A stretch of DNA of 64,000 nucleotides from Verpa conica (GCA_033030425.1 JAUFSD010000002.1:3100001-3164000), one strand, 5' to 3'; shown: positions 1 through 14,311, numbered from the stretch's first letter. Numbers and translations: made by a program. Notes: a model not told the origin generated them from the sequence alone.

Positions 1-1189
1 TGCATTAGGTTGGCTCGTATTTGCAAGTTGGGCACCACTAAGGTATGTAACTCCCTCCTCATATGACATTCTCCAATTAACACACACTAGGAGAATCTGC
101 TACGAGTTCTTCGTATACAGTCACATCATCGCTAGCATCTTATACCTCGCATTCATGTTCTGGCACTGTCAGGACCTCCTAACCTCAGTAAGTCACCTTC
201 CCCCCGACTCCCCACCACCTTCTAACACCCCTAATAGTGGAACTACCTCTGGGCAACCGTCGCAATCTGGCTCTTCAGCATCCTTCTCCGGTTCGCACAA
301 ATGAACTGGTTCACGACGTTACCATCGACCATGAAACTCCTCCCTTCAAACGTGATTAGTATCACTATCCCAACAACACACACCTGGCAGCCCGGACAGC
401 ACGTATTCTTACGGTTCCCGGGGTTGGCGCCATTCGATAATCACCCATTCTCTATTTCGTCGCTCCCAACAACAACTACTACGAAAGGCTATGAGCTCAA
501 CTCGCTGGAGGTGCTCGTGAAGCCCTACTCGGGCTTCACTAAGCGGCTGCTTAGCTACGCAATCGCAAACCCAGATTCGTCGCCGGGTGTGGTTATAGAT
601 GGCCCGTACGGGGGTATCCCGCGCGCAGTGGAGGCGTTCCAGATGGTTGTGCTAATTGCTGGTGGGTCTGGGGTTACTGCGGTTATTGGGGTGCTCTTGC
701 ATTTGGCAGAGTTGGTCAAGGGGACAAAGGCCGGGGTGTGCACGAAGCGTATCAAGTTGGTGTGGGCTGTCAAAGACCACAGTGCGTTGGAGTGGTTTAG
801 GCAGGGTATTATAGATGCGGTGGAGGGCTTGCCGGAGGGTGTTGTGGAGTGTAGGTTCCATGTTACTGCGGGGGGTGCTGGTGGTGATAATTCGGGCGTG
901 GATAAGGAGGTTGGTATAGCGGTGGGTGATGGTGATGTGGAGTCTGGGAGACCGGATTGCGCGGCGCTGTTGGATAGATGGGTGGGTGAGATGGGGGCTA
1001 GGATGTGTGTGATAGGTGAGTGGGATGTTGTCTTGATATGTTGGGTGGAATGCTAATGAGTGTGCTCTAGTGTCTGGTCCGGTAGGGTTGAGGAATAGTG
1101 TGGCGAATAATGTTGCGGGATTGCAGAAGAGGGTCAATGAGAATGGCGTTCAGGAGATTTATCTGCATACTGAGGCGTTTGACTGGTAG
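1..1189 (+). CDS. Ferric reductase / NADPH oxidase-type flavocytochrome, 3' part
   Basis: This is the C-terminal part of a membrane flavocytochrome of the ferric reductase family, which passes electrons from NADPH through FAD and haem across the plasma membrane. The 5' end lies outside the window. Four exons fit: 1-42, 91-187, 238-1015 and 1071-1189, with donors gtatgt, gtaagt and gtgagt and a branch-like gctaat before the last acceptor. The exon at 91 encodes a transmembrane stretch, YSHIIASILYLAFMFWHC, with a likely haem histidine. Then come a second membrane segment, the FAD-binding HPFSISS motif, GPYGG, and the nucleotide-binding IAGGSGVTAVIGVLL. The last exon ends in HTEAFDW, the usual C-terminus of fungal ferric reductases. 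Reading frames agree across all three introns. The family is clear; the substrate (iron, copper or other) is not. Confidence 0.9.
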
Positions 1190-1642
1190 ATTGTAGAGTA
1201 TTTGGGATGTATTTATGAATTAATGTGTATCAATGAATTATAAAACTAGATTAGTTTCTTGAAGCGGTGAGTTGTAGATATCTATAGTGACTATAACAGA
1301 GTAGAAGTCACCCACGTAGAAAACCACCATTATAATCCCTATACAATGATTTACAGCCAAAGACCTTCACCAAACATCACTCGACAGCCATCCGGGGAAA
1401 TATCGGATCTGTACTGAAGAATCACCAGTTACAGTATAACCCCATAACACAGACCTGCACATCATTCCCACATTCACTCCCCGGCACCGCAATCCGCATC
1501 CAATTCCCCCGCACCTCGGGAGTTGCCGACATCTGGGGGTTCGGCTATCCCCGCCGTCCACCCCGCCCAACACAAATTTCTCTGTGATATCAATTCCTCC
1601 AATTCCTCGAATCTACTCAATTCACACAACTCATCTCACACA
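1190..1642. other. Intergenic region between two + strand genes
   Basis: This 453-bp spacer carries the reductase 3' end and the promoter and leader of the gamma-glutamyltransferase gene. The leader is C-rich and T-poor just before the ATG. No further gene or repeat is seen. Confidence 0.5.
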
Positions 1643-3601
1643 ATGGAATCATATAGCGATATAGGCACCCTCGATACCCCTTTCTCACGGTTCCCATCCC
1701 GCCGCTCCGTTGTCCACAGCACCAATGGCATAGTCGCCTGCACACAGCCTCTCGCCGCCCAAGCCGGAATCAAAGTCCTGCGCGAAGGCGGAAACGCCGC
1801 TGTAAGCCATCTGCCCACCCACTGCTCATTGACCCTCCTACTAACAACCACCAGGATGCCGCCGTCGCCGTAGGTTAGTTTCACACACACACACTCTCTC
1901 TCTCTCTGTTCTCCCAACTAACCTCCACAGCCGCCTGTCTAAACGTCACCGAGCCCGCCTCAACCGGTATCGGCGGAGACGCATTCTGCCTGTTTTATGA
2001 CGCCTCCACACGCAAGATCCACGGCCTCAACGCATCCGGCCGCTCCCCGGCCGCACTCACGCTCCAGAAAGCCCGCTCAGACCTCTTCGGAGAAAGCAGC
2101 GCCCAGCAAGTTGAGCGCATCCCAATGACGCATGTTCACTCTGTGACTGTGCCAGGGGCAGCCGCGGGATGGTGCGATACGGTGGAGAGGTTCGGGTCTG
2201 GCAAGTTTACTATGTTGCAGATCCTGTCAGAGGCGATTCGGCTGGCTGAGGACGGGTATCCGGTTTCGCAGCTCTCGGCGTCGTTCTGGGGCGCTGCGGA
2301 GGAGAGGTTGAAGGGGTCTTCGCCGAATGGGGGGGAGATGCTGTTGGCGGGTAAGGCTCCCGGTGAGGGGGAGGTTATGAAGATGCCGAACTTGGCGAGG
2401 ACGTTTAGAGAGCTGGCGGAGAAGGGGAAGAAGGGGTTTTATGAGGGTTATGTTGCCGAGGCGATTGTGGAAGTGTTGAAGGGTCGGGGTGGAGTTATGG
2501 AGTTGGAGGATTTGAAGAAGCATGGTGAGGTTGGGAGTGAAGAGACGGAGGCAATTGGTATTGAGTATGAGGCAGCTGGTGTCAAAGTATGGGAACATGC
2601 GCCGAATGGGCAGGGGATTGTGGCCTTGATTGCTTTAGGGGTGTTGGAGAGCTTACAGAAGAATGGAGTTATTCCGGAACTTGGGAAGAGTGGAGGTTAC
2701 GAACATAATTCCGCAGAGTAAGTTCCCTAGACAAATATCTAGACCTCACTGACGATGAATACACAAGATATCTCCACGCCGTCATCGAGAGTCTGAAAAT
2801 CGCATTCTCAGACGGCCACTGGTGGGTCACCGACCCCTCCGTTAGTAAAATCCCTACCTCAGGACTCCTAGACAAAGTATGTAGAATCACCACCCAGCAC
2901 TCGACCCCCAATACTAAACAACCTAGACCTACCTCTCCTCCCGCTCCAAACTCTTCAGTCCCACAAACTCCAACATGAGTCTGCACCACGGCACTCCCGC
3001 GTACCAATCCAGCGACACCGTCTACTTCTCCGTCACCGACGCGCACGGCAACGGGTGCTCCTTCATCAACTCCAACTACGGCGGCTTCGGCTCGGCCATC
3101 GTCCCCCGCGGGTGCGGCTTCACTCTCCAGAACCGTGGCTCCGGCTTCGTTCTCGCCGCAAACCACCCCAACGTACTAGCCCCCTCCAAGCGTCCCTACC
3201 ACACAATCATCCCCGCCCTCATCACCGACTCCACCACAAACCTCCTCCACACCGTCTTTGGCGTCATGGGCGGCTTCATGCAACCCCAAGGCCACGTACA
3301 GGTGTTTTTGAATATGCTAGTGTGGGGAATGTCCCCCCAGGAGGCTCTGGATGCGCCGAGGATCAGCATTGGTGATAACTATGACCCGAGGGCGCTGTAT
3401 GTGCATCTGGAGGAGGGTATTGGTGAGCATGTGGCGGAGGGCCTGAGGAAGTTGGGGCATAATGTTGCTATGGCGCAGAGGTATGCGAGAAGTATGTTTG
3501 GGAGGGGACAGGTCATTAGGGTGAGGTATGGGGAGGGCGGTGGTAGGGTCTATAGTGCGGGGAGTGATCTGAGGGGGGATGGCCATGCGGTTGGGTATTA
3601 G
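1643..3601 (+). CDS. Gamma-glutamyltransferase (glutathione hydrolase family)
   Basis: The 582-residue product belongs to the gamma-glutamyltranspeptidase family, which removes or transfers the gamma-glutamyl group of glutathione and related amides. Five exons fit: 1643-1801, 1855-1873 (a 19-nt microexon), 1931-2717, 2768-2876 and 2927-3601. The N-terminal part shows the family pattern EGGNAADAAVA and STGIGGDAFCLFYD. The autoprocessing nucleophile is most likely Thr389 in SSDTVYFSV, followed by INSNYGGFGSAIVP, which shapes the active site of the small subunit. The C-terminal block DAPRISIGD is also typical. No signal peptide is seen, so a cytosolic, bacterial YwrD-like subtype is more likely than the secreted vacuolar type. 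Intron 2 contains a (CA)n(CT)n run. The total coding length is 1749 nt, in frame. Confidence 0.93.
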
Positions 3602-3645
3602 GGGTGTGGATATTGTACCATAAAAGCTTTGGTAATAAAAATGGT

Positions 3646-3738
3646 CGCCTTGTAAGAATTATTAAGGGCGAGTATTCTTTTGTACACAAGTACCTCTAGA
3701 ATATAGGCTCTCTCAGGTTTCATATTCTTATAAGTGGA
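3646..3738. repeat. Decayed MITE-like sequence
   Basis: The segment shares CGCCTTGTAAGAAT near its left end and TTTCATATTCTTATA near its right end with the intact MITE at 59501-59660. The interior differs and no clean terminal inverted repeat or target duplication remains. It is probably a degraded relative; the match is short. Confidence 0.35.
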
Positions 3739-3858
3739 TTATTGCGGAAGGACCTGAGGTTTTCCTGGCTGTAGGTGGCTAGCTTGGTCAAGTATAAGGA
3801 TACTAGATTTCAGCGTCTATTGCTACAAAGACTAGTCCTCCATACTCTGCCCAAAAGC

Positions 3859-4283
3859 GATACATACCAATAACCCTACGGGTCCCAAAAACTAGACCTG
3901 GGGAGCTCTGGTGTGGAGAGAGTTCAAGAGAAGAAGGAATAGGGAAATAGCAAGGAGAGGCAGAGAAGAAAGTGTGTTGAAGAGAGGGGGGGGAGGAAGA
4001 ATGGGGATGGGGAGAAATATGGGAAGATGTGGCGAGCAGCGAGCAGGCGGAAAGGCAAGGCGGACAAGGAGAGTAAGGTAAGGAAACCTAGGGGAAGAAG
4101 AAAAGTCTAATTTAAGTTTATTAAGTTTTGCTTTTGTTTTTGCGTTATTTTGTTTTCCTTTTTGTTTTTGATTACTTGTTAGTATGGGCTTAGGCTCTTG
4201 GTATGTGGTGCGAGTACCTTAGCCCTTAGGCTCCATGTACTTATGATCAATTCATTCATCCATTCATTCGATACATATCAATA
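3859..4283 (+). mobile_element. 5'-truncated LINE copy with (ATTC)n tail and 14-bp target duplication
   Basis: The insert at about 3873-4269 is bounded by GATACATACCAATA (3859-3872) and GATACATATCAATA (4270-4283), a 14-bp duplication with one difference. Its right end reads CATGTACTTATGAT followed by an ATTC/ATTCATCC microsatellite tail, the kind of tail left by target-primed reverse transcription. The left part is purine-rich and could be the Arg/Lys-rich end of a LINE ORF2, but stops interrupt every long frame I tried. The same 3' end recurs at 34946-34978 and, inverted, at 54012-54034. No reverse transcriptase motif is present in the fragment. Confidence 0.7.
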
Positions 4284-7200
4284 GTTTTGACTCAAGTATC
4301 GAGTACTAGATTCAGTGGGACAACACGTACAGACACTTGAATCCAGCAGTCTTGTACAGTATACTCACTCTATAAGCATACAGAAGGTGTACTATAATTT
4401 TGTTATAACAGTGTTTAGAACGGGTAGTCCGTCCCGCCTAGACCTAGGCAAAATAGTACTAGACTTATAGCCGGACTACAACCCATGGGTTAGGGTTTCT
4501 AATCGTTTTTCTTATTTTTTGATTTACCCAATAACTACACGAGCCTAGGGTTTCTAGTAGCTCGAGCAGTGGTATAAACTGTGAGCCAGTATGTGTCAAG
4601 GTTAATTGAGGAAACCGTAAGGTCTTCTAGTCAAGTACCCCCCAGAATAACCCCAATTATCACCACAACATCAGCAGATATTACTTGTGTCGGGTGTATA
4701 TAGGTCCTACGGGCCTCTATAGCTTTATATTCTAGAAAATCCTTATCCTCAACCGTCCTGAACACCGGTAAGCTCATTATTATACGATATCCCAAGTGCG
4801 CATAAAATCTACTTTGGTTCTGTTACTCGTAACCTTATTAATCAAGTATTCTTATAGTATAAACCCTTATAAAGCGAGTATACTATACCTATATCTATAT
4901 CCTACTATAACTATATCTTCACGATACGAGGAGCCCTATAACACAAACTCTTATAGGGCTAGTACACTATATGCCCTTTGATTCTAATACCACCAGTATA
5001 ATAATGCTTGACCGTTTTACACTCCCATACTACTACATAATCTGGCGAGAGCGAGAATCACCCAAGACGTCCAAAAAACGTGCGACTGGAACATATTGCT
5101 GAGGATGCTTTAATAGAAGTAGTTTTCGCTATTGTTACACTGAGACAGAGATTTCTCTCGCTTTTATTTACTTAGTTATAGATAGACGCTTCTTTTACGA
5201 GTTAGTTATTTTCACTTCTTATTTCAACCTCTTAGCGCGATTTTCGCTTCCGCCAGACTATGCGATATGATTCTTGTCTTATAATAAAATATATGAATTC
5301 CAGAATATATAGTTTCCAATACTCCGTGTAAAATCGCCTTATAAGGATTTAAATCATAATACCACCCCTCTGATATAGTGGTGCTTGGCATTTCCTATAA
5401 TACATGCATATATAGTACTGTTATCCTATAAGTATATGAACTTAGAACGGGAGTACTAGTGCATATTAGATAAGCCCTGTCCGCTTAGAGTCGCCCTATA
5501 TCCCTTTAATTATCATATAATATAGTACTATATCCTTATAGGGAGTTAACGGGAGAACAGACATCCACTGGTTCAACAGTAAGTATATGTCCACATAGGG
5601 AAATTACCATACTAAGCTTCGAGCCTGAAAACAAGCAAAAACTTGACGGTTGATTTGCTGATAGCTCACATTTGATGTGGAGATTATTGCAAATACCTAA
5701 GCTTTATGGTCACAAGGCTACGTAATACTCCGAAATTTCTTTATAAATTGCAGGACCTACAACCTCTATTCTATATAAATGCGTACCAATCCCCTTCGCT
5801 AAGCGTAGCGCTAATGTAGATAGCTTAGAGATCTTATACCAATCCCCGATACCCCAGATGTTGCCTTTAATCCTCAACCTGTCGGGTTGCGAGATATGAA
5901 AGTACGACAAATATGACGTGAGAACCTGAATCTTATTTCTAACTCTAGCTCTTGTCTACCGGAGATTAATTACACCTAAAACTGCCCTTCTGGCACCACG
6001 ACCCACAACTGGTATTTAACACTCAAAAACTACAAAATGGGCAGGTCGAAGCATTATCCCTCCGTCAAAGCCTCTCAGCTTAGTATCGTCTGTGAAATGG
6101 ATGGATGGTTGAAAAACGCAATTTTACTAACATCTCGTATAGATCTTGGCGCTGTGCTTGCCCTACCACTAAACGGACTAACACTTTCCTAGCCTAAAAA
6201 ACGCCTTTGTGTCATATGCAAATAATAGATAAAACTTACAAGCGCCAGTTGTCTCGGAAAAAAATAATCCTAGCCACTTTTGCCGCGATTTGGGCGGTTG
6301 TCGGACCATTTCTATCATCGTACGATACAGCTGATATAATGCACCCGACGTGTTCCCACAGCGGTTGTTTCAGATCATTACCCTAATTATCAGTTAGGGC
6401 TTACCACAACTATTGGTTTGAATGAAAACGACAGCTATCGATATCCAACACCTTCTCACGGGCAGTGGGGGGACAGTGACGATCTAGAAAGGTCCAGATG
6501 TCGCTATTGGTACAAAAAATTCCATCCCTACTAGTACCAAATCCTGCTAATGGTCCGTCTCGAGAATTTATAGTTTATTATATATGTTTCAGTTCTAGCG
6601 CTTCCTGGAGTAGACCTATAAGATACTCTAGGCGGCCTCGATCTGTTATCAAAAAATAGATCCTGTGCGGGGCTAGATGACTGTGTTCGCTACAGTGAGG
6701 AAAATCTTGCAGAATATTATACTTCCCACAAAAACCCTTCAATGGTCCTAGCCTCCACAAAATCATGTGAAAACTGGTTTCCTTCAAAAGGCACTCCCAA
6801 TAGACACACCGGATCATGACGTTGTACTCATGCACTTGGAGAGGATCAACACTGTGTTCCGTCGCAGTCAGAAAAAAACGTACGCTTAATACAACCTACA
6901 TTAGGTAACTCCCATACATAAACTACGTCTCGATACATAGTGTGTTTCAGCTTACACTATTAATCTCTACTCGTGCGAGATAGATGCCACGAGCTCTTGT
7001 GGGCAACGTGTGCGATTTTTGTTTGATTCTGTTGAGGAACATTGCATTGTTTGAAGGCAGACGCTGCAGGAGTAATGTTCCTCGCAATGCTTCTTTAGTA
7101 CATCCGGACCATTGTTAATGGAGAATTGAGTTAGGTGGGGGGGAGGGGGGTGTGAGAAGAGGTTTTCAAAAGAGGGGGGTGAGGTATGCTGGCCGGTAAC

Positions 7201-10200
7201 TCTTTACATTATTGACAACGCCTTAGGCATTTTCCTTAGATGCTGCCATAATATTCATTGAGAAACACCTATCCCCAGATTTTTAGTTATCATGCATCAT
7301 GTGGTGTTTTATAGATCGACTTATCAAATGAAGTGTCTTTTCTTACCCCACTACAAGTCATACAATACCCGGGCTCGAGCGTATCGCAAGCCCGCCCAAC
7401 ACGTCATGCACCCCCAACACATCTCTATCGGCGCGCTTTCCCCGCAAGCTTTGCATTCAACCCCACTCTCGTACAGCAAAGCAGATCGCTCCGAGATTTG
7501 TTTTCCATGGGAATGGACGCAGCTATCAGACCTAGTAGTAGGTCTAAACAATGCCCCCTTCCCCCCCCTTCAATCCCTGCAGTACCGGCAAAAACGTGGA
7601 GTCCGGACCGATGATCACCAATTCTACGCAGCTTTCTATGATCTACATCGCTGCACGACTCTTTGATAATCACTTATTTACCAGGGTGTAGATCCAATCG
7701 GTTTTACGGATGTCCAAACTACTTGAATCGCGTGTAAACTTTCACTGTAAGGAGGTGGGACATGGTGCCTTGAGACTCCTTAACGATTTCAAAGGGTTTC
7801 GAATGCTAAAAATCGAGCCAAGGGCTGCGAACCTTGTAATCTATGGGGGACCTCCTACCTCTCAGAGAAGACGCCCTAAAATAAATTAAAACCCTCAAAA
7901 CCCGTTGTTCACATCATGGGAAGTTTCAGATCTGCATTCTCGGAAATTTTTGTGATGGAATGTAGTTTTGTACCCGTCTAGCCGAGCACTAAGCGCGTTA
8001 TGCGAGTGATATCAACGCAATTTCCCACGAGGCTATTTAGTCTCAGACCACGAATCGACGATTGGTGCCACATAAGCGAGCCTAGTCCAGTCTTAGTAGG
8101 CACACAGTGATAGCTAAACCGGCGGCGGCTGGCTAAAGTGTGAAAGGCACCAGCAGACGCCATAGCACCATCGAGCCATCTGATCACGTTGAGAATCGAA
8201 GAGCTTTCAGTGATGTTTTGAACAGTTGTCTAAGCTATGAGAAACGAATAGGTAAAGTAGCCGAGAAATCCCTTAGCACAGTATTACAAAGCTGGTTTCG
8301 AAAGATGCACCTACGTTTCCTTTTTTTTCTTTTTTTCCTACACAGTTGAGATACCTCGGCTCTAAGTGGCTATTACTTTGTATACCTCAAGGTCCTGGCA
8401 CTTCCTGTGGGCTGACCTGGAGCTTGAGAATAGTGGTTGGTGAAGTTTACACCGATTTTGTTTGGTTGGATATGCTGACTTTTGGGGTCGAGCAACGCCT
8501 AATGATATCAGTAAATGATACCAGACGATCTTCTTAACCCCTCCCGAGATAGCCGAGGCTGGCCCACTACCATAATTCTAAATTGTATAGTTCAATCCCT
8601 TGAACGAATAACGACGACGGGCAATGAAGTCCCGAGAACCCAACATTAGTAACCATCCGATCCTAGGATCTCTCGATAATTTTCCGTGCAAAAAAAAAAG
8701 AATTATAAAATTCTCACGGATTCCAATGATTAATGTGCATGCATATGGGACGGGACAAGGCCAAAGGACCCAGGTCTCCTCCTAGCTTACAAAACAAAGT
8801 CAAGGTCCCACCCAACCTGAGACCTATGGCAGCTCTTTTGCGAATGCTCAAGGCTTTAGGCATAGAATTATTTTTTCCGGTAGCCTAAGACGCTATGCAA
8901 TCACATTATGTATTCTTAGCGAATATTGTGTTTACCGCCTCTTACATGCATATGTACGTACATTTATAGCTAGATCCGCCTCGACGCACCTCCATACTTT
9001 AATAGCACCTAAATTCGTTCATTATAGACCAAATAAACCCCATTAGATAGAAATAGTAGAGCTAAAAGCATCAGTCATTCAAAAGTAACTAATCAATCCC
9101 ATGGAAACACATAGTCTCATCTCCAAAATATATAAACATCTAAGGTCTCTCGTGTAAACCGAGTATACTAGGCATTACTATGCGTGTGTGGTCTATGAAA
9201 AAAACTAAGTAACGTAAGCCCAATCAAGCACGTATTCGTTGCGTATATTACTAGTATTAAAGTCTGCCTAGAGTGTATCTCTGTGTTACCAGGCTGAACC
9301 ATGTCTCTGCAGTTACTTGTGTTACCTTAATTTTGAGTCGAAAAGCCTCATTAATCCCCGGTAATAAATGCACTAAGAACTTCAAATGTAAGTGAAATTT
9401 CGCGTTCATCGCACAAAACAGCTAGTAAGCACTCTCCTCCACCTTTATAATTATAAATCCATAAATAATATATATCTAGGGAAGAGTAATCTCCCCCAAA
9501 TGAAATATCATGCAGCCCACAACAGGACCTCCTAACCTCCATATCCAAGTAACCCAATACTTAGGGTATAGCTCCACACTCCGGACTAGGCCCAAGCTCG
9601 TCATGAATCATCACTCGAATAATACGCACGTCCCACGTAACACAGATCAACATAATTCTAAGGTACTCGTGTAACAGTGTACAACCTTTAGTGATACAGT
9701 AATATACTTACTATCCGGGATATACCGTGAAGTATTCCATAGCGAGAAGTGCACTAGACTATATTAGTACTGGTGTCAATACTCCAGACCACCTTCCAAC
9801 TAGAGCCGCTTCAACTCTTACTAATAGAATGCATACCACACCAATTGTTTTTTGACTTAGCGACATCTGGACCGCATACCTACATCACTATACAGGACAA
9901 AAGTCAACAGCACATCAGATCGACTAAACAGAGGCCTAGTCTCTTTACAAGTGACAGCATACAATCCGTGGAGCTCTGCATCAATGGAATACTAATACCC
10001 ATATTCATATCTATGCAAGGATTCTTTAGCGAAAAAAACCGTGCAATCAAATCCTGCGCGTGCAGCGCCCATACCTACAAAGACAAGGATCGGAGATCTT
10101 GATACCGAGTAGCCTTACAGTTTAGTATTCCAAAGATGTATCATACAAGCACTAGGTACTATCGGTTTAAGTTAAAATCGCACCATAGTTGGTATAACTT

Positions 10201-13200
10201 CAGAACAAGCCTCACTTATCACGCTATGACTACAGCCAATTCCCAATTGAAGCTTATCGCGTCAAAGTTATTACAATACCATCCTAGCCAAAGACTAGGT
10301 TGAAACACGTGTAACACGCTTCAAAGCCTAGCCGGAATCGCAAAAATGTTTCCCTGAGGTAGTTTAGCTAAAGATAGCCCATACTCACCAGAGCGTACGT
10401 TTGGGATACAGTGAGGTAGATCGAATACAGCTTCATGCGTTAATTGTTTCCCCCGCACTTTTATGCTTTTGTGGATAGATACCCGTCGACACATTTGCCA
10501 TTAAGCCTACGTCCTGCAGGTGATAGCGACCCGGGTTTCGTTCGCGTTTTGTTCACATGCAAGCTGGCGGCAAAGCGCGATTGCTATCGGGGTATTAATT
10601 AATTACGTGGAGATTGTTTCTCCACCATCTCTCCCCCCAAGAAATCTGCTTAGGATAATATACGAATACTTTTACAAGCAGGTAAAAAAAAAAGTTGATT
10701 AACCTAGCCTTGAGCTCGCTGAAACATTTTACGCCTCGTTATAACCCCAAAGCCTTGTTTTGTTTTGTTCTGAATAAGCGAGGAGATTACTCCTCGGCCC
10801 TAGCTCACTCGGGGTTACCATCTGATATTGTAAATACATTTTTTCGGCGACAGGCATCGCTTGGTGTACCACAAGGGAAACAATCACCTTTATATCAGGA
10901 TATCGTCTCGCGGTGCTTTCCCGAGAGATGAGGCTCTTTCGGTTACGTACCCAAACCAGGCAGGTATAAGGGACCTGGTAGACTTGACCAATCAATTCAC
11001 GAAGCAACGATCAGCGACCAGCAAAAGAATATATGCCTAGACCCGTTTTGCTTCTCCCGACTCTCAAGGAGTCAAAGATTTTAATAATGCGCGACGTACG
11101 TTATCCAATAGTGATACCTTGTTAATTTCGTCTTATGCCAGAATCCCACGGACACGGGCATGTACTGTAACTGGCTACTGCCGAAGAGGCTCAGCGTCCT
11201 CCTCTCGCGTTGGATAACCCGAGCTTAAGCGCCACTTGAGGCTCTACGATAACTGCATGATAGTAGGCAGAAACACAACTCAGAGCCTTGTAAACTAGAT
11301 GCGCTGAACTGATGTCAGAGACTTAACCTCTATTGGAATATTGCCGAGTTATAGTTAGCGATGAACATTTATAACGAGGCTCTTTATCTTTCTCAGGTGT
11401 TAGCGGGGACACGTAGGGTGAATCTAAAGACGCAACACCAATACTAAGAAAGAGTGGGAGCGCAGCCATAAGCAAATAAACCCTCAGCATACATCAAGAG
11501 CCACATTAAATACATAAAGCTGTGGCCTTGCATAGTGCCTGATAAAGTCAAGATCTTGGTCCTCGTATAACTGAACTCTATAGTGGTTTAGACCGACCAC
11601 GGAAGAGCTATTACAGTTAATTCACTCACTGTGAAACCCCCACCTCCCTAGGTGCACCAAGAAATCTAAAGTTAGTGAGAGGGCAGAATTTAACCTCTAG
11701 CTATCTATCCAGAAGCACTGGGTAGAGCCTTTAGGACTGAGTTGTCTATTCACTAGTAGGTGCGGGGCACTCTCGGACAGCTAGTTCCAGGCTCCGTCAG
11801 AGGACCATAATTTCTCTAGTCCCCGGTGGGGAAGACCGGACAGCCGGACTAAATCCGCTAGAATGAACGGCTTTCTCCATAAACTGAGTTTTCAAGGCTC
11901 AACTATACCTACGAATTAGGCAAAGCCTGCATACAGGCGGTCTGGATAGCAATATAATACACTATTGCTTAATTGAGGCTCTGCAAATATACATTAACAG
12001 ATACAGAAAAAAGCATCTACCTTGTTGGTCACAGATTACGTCTGTGGCTACAAGGCTGTGTTTTATTAACTGCTAGTGGTTCATTGCATTAGGGCTGATA
12101 GTAAGCCATTGAATCATTCATGAGCTAAACCATACATTCATTCATGTCGGAGATTGCTGGTAATGGCGTCCTATAATCTATGTAGTAGGGGGATCTGATC
12201 TAATCTCGAAATTAACAAACCGATCACTACTTTCTGCTTCATAGGGAGTTGATTAAACCCATGGATGCCAGATCGTTTCAAAAGTTGTCGGTAACCACTT
12301 AAATTTAGGCACAGTATTTTTTACGCCCAGAGACGAGCTCGGTGGGGGGAGGGGGGTCCAGCAGCCGCCGTGGGCCGGAACTACAATGTTTCACAGAGAA
12401 TTCGTAATTGGTACTATTGCGGTACGGAAACCCGATCATGGAATTCATCGTCATTCGGCTTGGCTATAATTTCTCTGAATAAACTGTGTTAATAAGGCAT
12501 GGGTGGATAATAACCCTGGACACTGCATTCAACGCATCACCTGAAGAAGTTGCTGTCTAACTCATATACTCCGCTCTCTCTCAGTCATGATCTTATTGAT
12601 CGAGCTGAGTTAAGCTGTTTTTTGACAGCGCAAACTGATGAAAGTTTCAATTTATTGATTAACTATACGCGTGCACTTGACTACTCAAGGGAAAAGTGCA
12701 CCTAGCGCGGTACTTCTGGTAGCACGTATGCGATCGTCTCCTGATCGCCAGCTCAACTCAGTTTCGTTTTTTTTGCTAGCTGTACGAGTGCATGTATGTA
12801 TGGCGATCAATATATCCCTGCATTCACTTGTGTAGAAGCTCTATTTCAACGTCTAGAGACTTTGTCCATTTTCACCTGTACGGACCACCGGAGACTCTTT
12901 TCTTTTTGAGGCATTAAAACTCCCAGTATTGGATCAAAATTATCCAGTGTTTTGATAACCTAGCTATCCACTAAGCCGATAGATTACAGATGGAACCCAA
13001 GCTCCTTCGTTATTGGTATTGCTGTTGATTAGCTTTGGTCCGGTACTTTACTACGTAGATGATATGTAGGCTGGTAGCTCGGTAAGAATATGCGCGAAAT
13101 CTTCGGTACTCGTTGTTAGGTAAATTCAGACAAGAGAACTGCCTAAATGCACAGATCATGATTCCCAATGTCTTAGACATAATAAGCATACCACGGTCTT

Positions 13201-14311
13201 GGGATCAGCGCCCAGGACTACCAGCTATGTATGCTTCACTTGTCGCTCCTGTATGAGAAGAGGTATACTGCCGAGGGAACAGTCAAAAAGGCCCTACGCC
13301 ACGATCATTGACTTATAATAGGAAGAATGAATAAGAAGCGCGTACAACTGCGGTTTGAAGCACCACATGAATTTGCCATCTACATGTAGTTATGCCTTGA
13401 GCGAATGCACATAACCAAATCAACCGCGTAAACTCAGCTTAAAATGGATCACCAAAACGTTTGTTTCGTCGTCATCAGTCATCATGTCGGGATTCGCCAC
13501 ACAGCGCGTTGCTTCAAGGAGTACGTACAGTTCCTTCAGCTGGGCGTGGTGGTACCCCTGATCGGCCACTGCGCCTAGCTGTATGCTTAAGTACAGCAAG
13601 TGAGACGTGCCCCAATTATAGTTGCATGCGGGCGTCTGATCGTCAACATCCAGATCCCCCTGCCAGTTAGCCTCTTCATGCTAATTTGTTCGACAGCCGA
13701 TAGCTTGGAGTAACAGTATCTCCTATAGCATCTCAAGCGCAGCAGGCAGAACAGCACTCGTGTAACTCTCTGTACATTAGCGATCATATGCGGGTCACAA
13801 GGCCTGTGCTATATTCCCGAGGGTGGGAATGACCTTGGGTTTCGCCAACCAAAACAACCTTGATCTCACGAAAAACAATAATAATACATGTTAGGGACTT
13901 TTGAGCCTCATTGAACTTTTTTTCCCGGCCCCCATGCTATTCCCATGTTTCCATTCCAGAGAATCTAGGATCATGTATGTACAATATAATCATATGTATG
14001 TACCAGCTAGAAGAAGTTAACAAACGAGTGTACCGCTGCACCTATGCGGCTTCTCCCCCACCCACGACCTAGGTTTGAGCTATTGATAAAGAGAGCCACA
14101 CTCCCCCCTCATCGGCTCTCTTTTTATTCAATTCTTCAGTGTCAGGATTCCCTTTTTTCACTTCCGCCCGCTGAAAAACCTTCCTCGTTCCCCGCCTACT
14201 TCGGCGACATTTTACTTTATTTCACCATCTCCGCAATTCGCAGTCTCGTTCTCTACACGTATATTGTCTGCAGATCGATTGTATTGATAAAAGGTTTATC
14301 AGATAATACCA
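4284..14311. other. Gene-poor AT-rich region
   Basis: Ten kilobases hold no coding region that I can support. The open frames are short (under about 125 codons), overlap in several frames and show no recognisable domain or splice structure. Poly-A/T and short G- or C-runs occur, for example near 7140, 12350 and 14521. This is probably old, heavily mutated repeat DNA, but no family is recognisable by eye. Confidence 0.5.

Noticed and set aside
7292..7673. Overlapping open frames of 66-124 codons on both strands
   Set aside because: They overlap in four frames, have no domain and no splice context; this is the usual pattern of a chance low-stop region.
9773..10102. Open frame of 109 codons in the gene-poor region
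   Set aside because: No domain, no homologous copy in the window, unremarkable composition and no start context; not supportable as a gene.
13049..13069. Open triplets read YYVDDM, like a copia reverse transcriptase catalytic motif
   Set aside because: A stop follows at once and no other reverse transcriptase motif is found nearby in any frame; seven codons are too few.
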